Shown here: positions 56,165-64,000 of the stretch, piece after piece | Layout: each line of letters opens with the position of its first letter | Numbering within the stretch: the first letter of the stretch is position 1 | Assembly (NCBI GenBank): GCA_905147135.1 | Contig: LR990050.1 | Coordinates: forward strand, 4,786,501-4,850,500 | DNA from: Blastobasis lacticolella | Lineage: Eukaryota > Arthropoda > Insecta > Lepidoptera > Blastobasidae | Direction: 5' to 3' | Length of the DNA: 64,000 nt | Notes under the pieces: model-generated | What the model was told of the DNA's origin: nothing | The model's database searches: none | The model's input: the letters and a program-made list of their open reading frames with translations, nothing else | Made by a program: the position numbers and the translations under genes

Positions 56165-57550
56165 ATTTTCTTTAGCCATTTCTACACTGTGATCTATTCT
56201 CCATTAGTAAGCATATTTTGTCCGCCATCACACCTGGATCAAGCGGCGATGCTGACGATGGTGTGGTACTTAAACAATTAGATACCAAATCCCTTGTTTT
56301 ACACTATAACGCTTTGCAATAGAACCTCGGAGGGCACCTTGTGAGGAACTTCTGCTCAAGATAGGCGGTTAGTATCCCTTCAATGTTTACGTGCAGACAA
56401 GGCCTTACGTTAGGCTGAGTGCAGAGTGGAATGGAATGTCTTTGGCTGGCGTGAAGCGACAGGCTACAAGCAGGCTTGTGTTCCGGGTTATCTAGTGCTA
56501 CGTTGTAAGGGATGGCTCACTATCGTTCAGAGTCCTACTTAACACGAAGTTTGGACGTTTATTTCAACAACAACGAATGTTGTTTACAAGAGATAGACTC
56601 ATCAAGATACCACAATCGCTAAATGTCTACAAAGTAAAAGAAAACTTGTAGGTTATAGTAAATATGAATTACAATCCTACTTAAATAAAGGGAAAAAAGA
56701 CGGATGCGAAAAGGCAGAGACAAAAAGTGTCAAATATCTACCTACGAGTTAATAAAACAAAAAATTCCTCAATTAGTACGTAAAACAAAAATTTGCAAAT
56801 TGAGGATGAACCGGTAATAACATCGCCTTTCTTTTGTTTTTGTATTGTTTAAGTTCACATAATTTGATTTTCATTCATTACTGTGTTTAATAGAGATAAG
56901 TATGTATTCTGCAAAAATTATAGCTTACACCAGGACAGAATAATGGTCACAAATAACAAACGACTGAACTGACAATAGCAATAATTATACTTTTGCTACT
57001 AGATAGGTACTAACTACATACTGAATGTAAAGTTATACTTTGCAATTATTTGGAGCAATAATATATATCATTTTTGGAATAAGTATACCTATGTCGCATA
57101 TATATGTGTGAAATCATTATCTCCCGAGGTCAAGGCTCAAGTTTACCGACACATGCACCTCACCTTGGTCTCGAAACTAATATGTTGAGCTTTAACGAAG
57201 TTCACGCACTTAGGTACCTACATCATAACTTCTAAGCTCAAATTTCATCTCTATATTGTCATCATCAAAGCACGGAATCATGATCAACCCCACGCTAATA
57301 CAGCCCTAGCATAAAAAGATAGCACTCCCGTGCTAGAAGATAGTGTAGTAAACCAGAGTGGCCGGTCGATCTCGTGGCACGTCCGCAGTCTTATCACGGC
57401 GCGCCGTGGACATGACACTGCGCAACTGCGGTACAGTTAGCGCCCCACGGATAGTTTGACTGTGGACATAGATTAGATTGCTGTGGCGTGCATTGCTGGT
57501 TATCGAAGGGTACTGTTTAGTTTTCCACTTAGCCGTTGAATTATGAATAC
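56165..57550. other. Non-coding stretch
   Basis: No gene. 56310-56560 and 57330-57470 are of mixed GC content without repeat-family matches. The rest is AT-rich. Confidence 0.4.
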
Positions 57551-57790
57551 GACCTGAGTGGTTGAGTTGGTTAACATCGTCCGCCACGCAGAGGTCTCGG
57601 TTTCAATTTTTTTTATACCACTAAGGTGGCAAACAAGCTTGCGGCCTGCCTGATGGTAAGCAATCATCGCAGCCTATGGACGTTTGCAATACCAGGGGCA
57701 TCACCCACGCGTTACCGACCCCGTAAAGGCTGGGAAGAAATTGAAATTAAGAATTTTAATTTCTGTTACGGGTCTGGGTGTTACTTTATG
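57551..57790 (+). mobile_element. SINE family A interrupted by a family D insertion
   Basis: 57551-57606 is the A head (gacctgagtggttgagttgg, cacgcagaggtctcgg). At 57607 it changes to 't'-rich 'accactaaggtggcaaacaa', 'gcctgcctgatggtaagcaa' and 'ctatggacgtttgcaatacc' (family D) up to about 57733. It then resumes 'gaagaaattgaaatt' and 'ctgttacgggtctgggtgtt', the A body. The B box and about 10 bases of A were lost at the junction. Confidence 0.7.
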
Positions 57791-58589
57791 TAGTTATGTT
57801 ATATGTACGTGTTATACGTACTTATGTGTATGTTATATGTGGCTGTCTGTTCGTTTGTCACTGCGTAGAATAAAACAAACATAAATTTGACGAGTTATGG
57901 AAAACTTGTACAAAACTATGATATCTAGTGTAGCTACCTCGTAAGCGCCGGTAATAAGTACTTTCATCATCTGAGACAAAACCGTAGGCAGACTTGAGCA
58001 CCGTGTCGCTTCTGCATCGACGATCTCTGGCGGTCCAAGAGCCCCGTTAGACCGATCTCCGAACCGCAATCCAATCGCTAGATTATCGAATAGAGGCAAG
58101 GTCGGTACTCGCGGTGTAATAACAATTCCAAAGAAACATTGTTGTGGAAAATTGACAAGTCCAGCTCAGACCTCAAACCACTATCTGAGATATACCTAAG
58201 TTGTTGAAATAACCTGTTATGATGGGCTGCAGAAAGGTCAGGAGATCAGTACCTAGATAACAAAACATGATGTTCTTGGGTTTTCTATAATTTAATACCC
58301 AATGAAGAATAAACAACCGTTCATTTTAAATGTAGGGGCTTAGGGATATCATAACATCATCTCTATAATTCATTAAGTGAATCACACACTTTTCACTTTC
58401 ACTCACTCACTCAAAATTACCTTCTAGCCCGCTTCTGACTTCTTCACAGGGGACCATATTTACCCAACCCATTTCATCCCTTGCAGTATTGAATTTAAAT
58501 TCTCTGGCTCAGGGTCTTATTAGCAACCATTACGTCATATCAGTTTTCTAATAGCTAGGTTTACTTTTCTTGCCTAAAATGTTATATAT
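57791..58589. other. Non-coding stretch
   Basis: At 57841-57865 'ctgtctgttcgtttgtcact' is a single arm of the fold-back family at 20000-20140. No gene. Confidence 0.4.
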
Positions 58590-58705
58590 ATTCTTTATTG
58601 TACATAAAACAATGTAACATCGTTAGAACTTAAACATAGTTTACAAAGGCGAGCTTATCTCTGCAAGAGATCTCTTCCAGCCAACCTGAAAGGTGTGGAA
58701 GCGAT
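58590..58705 (-). mobile_element. LINE 3' end, reverse strand
   Basis: 'attctttattgtacataaaa' on the plus strand is the reversed polyadenylation end. It is followed by 'aaaggcgagcttatctctgc', 'aagagatctcttccagccaa' and 'cctgaaagg', the reverse complement of the UTR words at 34790-34850. Confidence 0.6.
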
Positions 58706-58735
58706 ATCACGGGTACTTGAGCATGTACTTCTAGA

Positions 58736-58793
58736 TAAAGTTGTTAGTTTACTAGAATGATCTAGTAAGTTGTTAGTTTACTAGATCATTTGA
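58736..58793 (+). repeat. Two-copy 30-bp direct repeat
   Basis: 'aagttgttagtttactagaa' and 'tgatctagta' are followed at once by a second 'agttgttagtttactaga' and 'tcat'. The two copies are nearly identical, suggesting a local slippage duplication. Confidence 0.7.
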
Positions 58794-59271
58794 ATTTACA
58801 AAATTAGAAGCGAAACTTATTTTGTTTGCCTTCAATCACAATTTAGCACAAGCAAATCAATACAGCCCAGGTAACTCCGTAGGTAGTTACCTCGCGCACC
58901 TCCACAGCGCAGCCACAATACCCAGCGTTCCCTATCTGCGTTATGCATCCCTGATCTATGCCGTACCGTTTTTATTGGCAGCAGATTTTATTGATAGAAC
59001 GGGATAGTCAATTCAACGTTCCGTTCCGTGTTTTATGCACTGCATTAGTTTCTATTGCACGGTGGATGCGGGAGAAAGCACAGTAGTTATTTGCCAACGC
59101 TTAGTTTGTATTGCTGACTTATTCTGCTTTGTTGTTACTTGTATTTAATAATAATGGTAAGTTGGACCATAAAGATCTAGTAGATATGGACGAAAATTCT
59201 GTACTCTTTATTTTTAACAGAGAATTTTTAGAGCCAGAAATTTTTACTGTATTTCTTTTCAACAGTGATCA
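58794..59271. other. Non-coding stretch
   Basis: The 61-residue plus-strand frame at 58822-59007 has no known motif. No other feature. Confidence 0.4.
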
Positions 59272-59422
59272 GGGGCTCGATTTTTGAATCGTTTGCTTCC
59301 ACGCGAGCACTCGCCTTCTAATGCCTGTCTTTTCTATCTCTAGCAACTTACCACGAGTGTGAAAGAGAAGGAAGCGCACGCGAGCGATCGTGTGGATGCG
59401 AGCGGTTTAAAAATAGGGCCCC
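59272..59422. mobile_element. 151-bp fold-back MITE
   Basis: The left arm GGGGCTCGATTTTTGAATCG, with 'cttccacgcgagcactcgc', pairs imperfectly with the right arm, whose complement reads GGGGCCCTATTTTTAAACCG, with 'catccacacgatcgctcgc'. About three quarters of 43 positions match. The middle contains 'gaaagagaaggaagcgca', also found in the repeat at 32610-32742. Confidence 0.6.
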
Positions 59423-59487
59423 GGCGTTTGTGGAGTTAGGATTGGCTAAAATACTAAATACCACAGAATGAAATTATTACACACCAG

Positions 59488-59675
59488 CGGCCCGCCCCGG
59501 CTTCGCACGGGTAGTAAACCTTAACAAATTATACACCTGAACCTTCGTCTAAAACCTCACTATGTAGTCTGTGTGTGAATACCGCATGAAAATCCGTTCA
59601 GTAGTTCTTGAGTTTATCGCGAACAGACTGACAGTAAGACACGGCGTGGGACTTCGTTTTATAATATGAAGTAAT
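59488..59675 (+). repeat. Repeat family G ('cggcccgccccggcttcgca')
   Basis: It begins 'agcggcccgccccggcttcg' and ends 'aaaatccgttcagtagttct', 'gcgaacagactgacagtaag' and 'tttataatatgaag'. These are the words of a highly repeated lepidopteran sequence whose class is disputed; it behaves as a truncated non-autonomous element. A second, split copy spans 63380-63850. Confidence 0.6.
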
Positions 59676-60299
59676 TCTATTATACTTAAGTATGTACTGA
59701 GTAGTGTCCCGTTACAAACAGGACACCATATTACGATCACAAAAGTTCCAACCGTCTCCTCAACCATTTTAGAGGGAAGGGGGCGACCCGGCTCCTGACG
59801 GCCGTATTTCTTGACATTGACTCCCCTCCCGTACGTACCCCGTGCTGCCTAGATAGCCGAGCGGACTGAGCGGCGAACACGCGACTTTTTTCTAATATTC
59901 ACATTTTTAAACTCGTGATATCTTTCGAATGGAATGTCTGAATTGAATAATTCAAAAAGTTATATAAAGGTATTGAAGCAGTCGTGAATATAAGGTAATT
60001 GATTTTGATAAGGATTAATACCAAGGTACAAATAAATATCATTTTTTAGCGGCGGCATTACAATTAAATTTTGAAAATAAAAGAACACTTGTTGTGACAT
60101 AACTATAATAGTTAGACATATACTGTTGCGACACTTTTTGTAGATAATGATGTGTTCTGTAAAGTCGTAGTACATTATTTTGTTCTATCATCAATAGTTT
60201 TCGCAGCAAACGCGATGTAAGGAATTTTTTGGGTATTTTTTTACACCTTAGGTTACTTTATTGGAGTTTTATTAATGATCAGTAACTTAAAAAAATATA
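59676..60299. other. AT-rich non-coding stretch
   Basis: No gene. Confidence 0.4.
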
Positions 60300-60451
60300 T
60301 AATACAGCCTATGTCATCCGGGGATAGTGTAGCTTCCCAACGGTGAAAGAATTTTTTAAATCGGTCCAGTAGTTTCGAAGCCTATTCAATACAAACAAAC
60401 AAACAAACAAACAAAAAATCAAACATTCCCTCTTTATAATATTAGTATAGA
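60300..60451 (-). mobile_element. Non-autonomous Helitron, 3'-truncated
   Basis: The minus strand starts TCTATACTAATATTATAAAG at 60451 after an A, contains a (tttg)n run (plus strand caaa at 60393-60416), 'gaaactactggaccgattta' and 'gggaagctacactatcccc', and stops at 'tgacataggct' near 60300. It lacks the CTAG end. It is otherwise closely similar to 1072-1257. Confidence 0.75.
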
Positions 60452-60952
60452 TAGACTACCCTAAAGTATGGTTACCTATGTTGCTGCAAGTATGTCCGCT
60501 ACAACCCGATTTAGGCGCACGTACTAGAAAAATTAATGTACTGCAAATTTAAAAAGGACCTCTCATGGTCCTCCCGATGGAGTACTGCTTAACCGTTCAG
60601 GAATATCTCCGAGGCTTCTCGAAGGAGTTCGATCTTCAAGGACACAGCGTCCTCGAGACGGCCCAGGACAGCTGAGGCCCGAATTTTGAGGGCCCTCGGT
60701 GACAAGAGGCGTCACGCCTTAAGGAGTTGAGACTACATCCAGACAGTTTTGCTGAGTTGTTTAGGTGGTAGAGCCGCAGCGAGTCTTGATTGATTAACTA
60801 ATTTTAGATAGCTACCTAACGAATATTTATAACGGTCCATGTGCTTAACGTTGTACTACTGACACGTATTTTGTACCATGATTTTGTATTTTCTATGACG
60901 TTCATAATCGTTTTGTAAACCTTAATTGAATACAATTATTTATTATTTATTA
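60452..60952. other. Non-coding stretch with a GC-rich unresolved piece
   Basis: 60556-60780 is GC-rich and translates in one plus frame to FKDTASSRRPRTAEARILRA followed by LGDKRRHALRS, flanked by stops. It may be a fragment of a retroelement protein, but I cannot name it. Confidence 0.3.
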
Positions 60953-61210
60953 GCCGTGTGGTGACCGGTAGAGTAGAATAGCACCAACCCCTTACACGCG
61001 TGGGTGTCGTACAAGGCGACTAACGTTTAGAGGCAAAATATCTAGTCTCCATAAACTGGAAAATGGGCAGCAGCGTTTTTCATTGTTATGTTTGCAACAC
61101 TGCGATCTCCAACCCGCCTGCCAAGCGTGGAGATTATGGCAATAACCTCCCCTTTTGCGGGATTGGCCCAAAGTCCTGTAGTGGACTGTTATGGGCTGTG
61201 ATGATGATTT
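60953..61210 (+). mobile_element. SINE-like family B, full-length copy
   Basis: It reads 'gccgtgtggtgaccggtaga', 'tagaatagcaccaacccctt', 'tgcgatctccaacccgcctg', 'ccaagcgtggagattatggc' and 'gtagtggactgttatgggct', ending 'gtgatgatga'. It matches 38052-38308 throughout. Confidence 0.75.
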
Positions 61211-62364
61211 ATTATTGGCTTTGAATGTGTACCATTCAAAGTCAAAGTCACATTATTTTATACAAACAAAAGATCAATTTTAAAACTAAACTTGCGATTG
61301 ATCGGTAGGTATGTACGAAGATATAATCTTATAAGTAGTGATAATTTGGAGCCGCTCGGTTTTAATTTCAATATCATAATTAGCTGATCTATGAATTTTC
61401 CCAGCTGTTTCCAAGAACGATGGTAGACCTATTAAAGAGATAAGCTATCTTATATTCAACACTCACTAAAAACTAACTTTCCTTGCGTTTGCCTTGCATT
61501 CCGTCAGCTGATCTTTTTAATTTTTATAAACAACACGACCTACAATTCAAAATTTTCTATTTAAGTAAAATCCATGTGCAATAAACAATTTGCGACATCG
61601 GCTCGTGTAGTGATCGTGAAATCACTATCGCTAATGCAAATGTGAGGGCACCCTCCCGATGGGGAGATAGCAAACAGTAGAGGGACACGACAGCGGAAAT
61701 GGGCGGTAATCACTGTGCGGAGAGGAAGCGCCAATTCCGTCCCACCTGCCGCCCCCGTTTCGCAATGAATTAGCGCATTTGGCGCCCCCGGCCTCGGTTC
61801 CTTCGAGTTTGTTTGACGCGATTCAGCGTCGTTTATAAGGTGACTTGCAACAAATTGCGGGTGTTCCCCCTAATGGTGGACGGTCAATGGAAATTTGAAT
61901 ATAGCCCGAGCATCTGTAAGCAGCTGTTCTTAGATGAGGCGATGGGATGCGAATTACTCTCACAAATTCTACTAGTTATATCTACTTAGAGCGATCGGAA
62001 TTTTTAAATTTAGATGAGAGAGACCTTTCCTTTTGGATTTTTAAATTGTTTTTATTATAACAGCTATATAAGGGAAGATGCAACTATTTCTCGTAACACA
62101 GGTAATAATAATAATCTTTAATAATAATAAGGTATGTATGTACCTAGCTCGGGAAGCAGTGTGTAAAATGTAAGCAACAATGGAAATGAATAACTATTTT
62201 ATTTTATTATTTATTATTAGTAACATACAAACACAGTTGTAAAAGAGACTGTAATTAACGCAATTGTAGGTTTCATTTATCCATTTTCCATCAGAATAGC
62301 ACCTGTAATCCTGGCTGCCTTATCCTTCAATGACGACTTATTAAACTGAACGTGTTAAAGATAG
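61211..62364. other. Non-coding stretch with a GC-rich non-repeat patch at 61635-61835
   Basis: The patch has 'cacctgccgcccccgtttcg' and 'atttggcgcccccggcctcg', no repeat match, and no plausible exon. It may be regulatory. The remainder is AT-rich, with a (taa)n run near 62105-62130 and 62205-62220. Confidence 0.35.
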
Positions 62365-62475
62365 ATTACTAGGGCCTAAATAAAACCAGCGCTGTGAGAC
62401 GCCTCGCGGTTCACAGCACAAGCTGAGCGGGATCCTTTTGCACTGGCCGCCGCGACATTGACAGTACCATAGGAA
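62365..62475. repeat. GC-rich repeat-like piece with a small hairpin
   Basis: CTGTGAGACGCCTCGCGGTTCACAG can fold into a hairpin, followed by 'cacaagctgagcgggatcct' and 'tttgcactggccgccgcgac'. The wording and sharp edges suggest a MITE or SINE core, but no second copy is in the window. Confidence 0.35.
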
Positions 62476-62700
62476 TCAATGTAGGTGTGCTTTTACTTGT
62501 GTAGGTGTTAGTTACGTGTAGTAATGCAGATGGTCTACCTTACCTACATAAGACAATGTTTTTTTTTACCTTTTTTTTTGGTCGTGTCGTGATGTCTTGT
62601 CGCAATAAATGTTCTTCTTATTCTTATACTTGTCCAACGTAGATTGGACGCTTATCGTCATAATATTCATTGGATTTCTCAGTATAAATAAATAAATAAT
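62476..62700. other. AT-rich spacer
   Basis: T-runs at 62560-62580; no gene. Confidence 0.4.
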
Positions 62701-62951
62701 CGTGGACAAATTCACACAGCGCCATCTAGCCCCAAAGTAAGCATAGCTTGTGTTATGGGTGCTAGATAACTGATTAACTACTTATATCCTTTTTTTTAAT
62801 ATATGCTTATTATGTATAATAAGCATATTAGAACACCCAGACCCGTAACAGAAATTAAAATTCATCATTTCAATTTCTGCCCGGCCGGGAATCGAACCCG
62901 GGACCTCTTGCGTGGCAGACCCGCATTTTGACCACTGAACCACTCAGGACG
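62701..62951 (-). mobile_element. tRNA-derived SINE, family A, full length
   Basis: The reverse complement has 'cctgagtggttcagtggtca', 'cccgggttcgattcccggcc', 'gcagaaattgaaatgatga', 'ctgttacgggtctgggtgtt' and 'agatggcgctgtgtgaattt', i.e. A box, B box, body and tail end. A private palindrome TAATATATGCTTATTAT / ATAATAAGCATATTA sits in the middle. Confidence 0.85.
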
Positions 62952-63379
62952 TCACTGTACACAGTATAGGGCCTCACGTTCATAAAATAATTAAGCTTTG
63001 TATTTACTTCAAGACTGTCATCAAAGCCTTTCGGATAGACAATCGCCGAGCGCCTACTCAGAGATATTTCCCCCGTATTTTAGATACCTATAGGATATTA
63101 ATATATCCCCGAAATATGTGTCTCTTACGCTTTTGATGTTGATTTCAGTAAAGATCGTAAAGCGATATTGTGTGACGAAAATTATGGTGGGATTAATTCT
63201 GACAGAGTTAACAATGTCTCTGACGAAATATTTGTTGTTATAGAAAATTTTAATGGGGAAATGTATAGAACTAAAAATACGGTAAGTAAGAAGTAGATAT
63301 TATAAAATTACATCAAATGTAAGTATCTGTGACGTCATTTCAAAGAAGACAATAATTTTATGAAGTCGTGAAATGAAGT
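62952..63379. other. AT-rich non-coding stretch
   Basis: No gene. Confidence 0.4.
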
Positions 63380-63850
63380 AAGGCTTCGCACGGGTTTTCT
63401 CGGGGTTACTCTATAATATAATATGCCTTCTAATATAATAATAATAATATAATATATTTATTTCAGGCTATTAGAACGCATATAAATTATTACAAGCAAT
63501 AGCTTATTATAAAATTACAAAAATATAAAAATAATAATTTAGTCAATAGACATGTCAACTTAAAAAAAATTGTTTAAAAATAATCAAAGCTTACAAGAAA
63601 AGCTCACAGGTCCCAATTCAGTCACAAACATTATTTCTTGTTTAAATCATGGTGTACGGAAAGTCAATGTCGAAAAATAGAGCAATTCATACTCTCGGAT
63701 ATCATATCACATACTGTATGAAATTCCCTACATGATAGTAAAAACCGCATAAAAATCCGTTTAGTAGTTTTTTAGTTTAACGCGAACAGACAGACAGACG
63801 CGGCGTGAGACTTTGCTATATAATAATGTAGTAATATAGTGATATTAGCT
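63380..63850 (+). repeat. Repeat family G, split copy
   Basis: It starts 'aggcttcgcacgggttttct', is interrupted by AT-rich (ata)n and other DNA at 63415-63640, and ends 'aaaatccgtttagtagtttt', 'cgcgaacagacagacagacg' and 'tatataataatgtagt'. A similar repeat start, 'agctgacccggcaaacgttg', follows at 63848 and runs toward the window end. Confidence 0.55.
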
Positions 63851-64000
63851 GACCCGGCAAACGTTGTTTTGCCATATAAATATTTTCCTAAAATAAAAAA
63901 AAATTTAGAGGTGGACTACCCCTAACATTTAGGGGGATGAAAAATAGATGTTGGCCGATTCTCATAGATACCGGATAAGCACAAAAAATTTCATCAAAAT
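63851..64000. other. Start of another degraded repeat at the window edge
   Basis: 'gctgacccggcaaacgttgt' and 'gaggtggactacccctaaca' resemble a repeat of moth genomes; it runs off the window. Confidence 0.35.

Noticed and set aside
1..64000. Endogenous viral or retroviral gene, toxin gene, biosynthetic cluster
   Set aside because: No gag-pol, envelope, viral polymerase, toxin or biosynthetic enzyme motif was seen on either strand; recognisable proteins are limited to the SHANK exon and transposon relics.

Overview
This is a window of eukaryotic, almost certainly lepidopteran, nuclear DNA. It is AT-rich and gene-poor, and it is littered with repeats of types common in moths and butterflies: tRNA-headed SINEs ending in a 'ggcgctgtgtgaa' body, short non-autonomous Helitrons running from TCTATACTAATATT to CTAG, fold-back MITEs, and 3' stubs of non-LTR retrotransposons. 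There are no bacterial-style operons, and most open frames longer than 60 codons look like chance.

Only one conserved host coding segment is convincing: an exon on the minus strand at 19312-19471. It encodes the start of the SPN domain of a SHANK/Prosap postsynaptic scaffold. It has a textbook acceptor (TACTAAC branch point, pyrimidine tract, CCCCAG) and a donor (AAG|GTCAGT). No following SHANK exon was recognised below 19312, so that flank reads as intron. The 44.5 kb upstream of the exon (higher coordinates) is either a very long 5' intron or upstream sequence. A CpG-rich block at about 44.9-45.8 kb, with a strong minus-strand donor-like site at 44959, is the best but unproven candidate for a 5' exon or promoter. 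A small pair of overlapping open frames at 32787-33042 is an unrecognised candidate.

Layout: 1-19 kb is probable intron with an old Helitron, fold-back elements and SINE pieces. 19.3-19.5 kb is the SHANK exon. 20-46 kb is repeat-rich non-coding DNA with four SINE-like families, LINE tails, a second Helitron and a perfect 24-bp hairpin. 46.69-53.35 kb is the most structured part, a 6.66-kb composite transposon bounded by inverted termini with GC-rich 15-bp palindromes. Inside it sit a 1.26-kb element with 73-bp identical inverted termini at TTAA, a 310-bp MITE with TTA target duplications, a decayed PIF/Harbinger-like transposase start, a LINE reverse-transcriptase tail, a SINE, and a 1.14-kb element with TTA duplications. 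53.4-64 kb is again intron-like or intergenic DNA with SINEs, MITEs and LINE remnants.

All family assignments come from motif recognition by eye. No alignment or database search was run, and element ends without target duplications are approximate.
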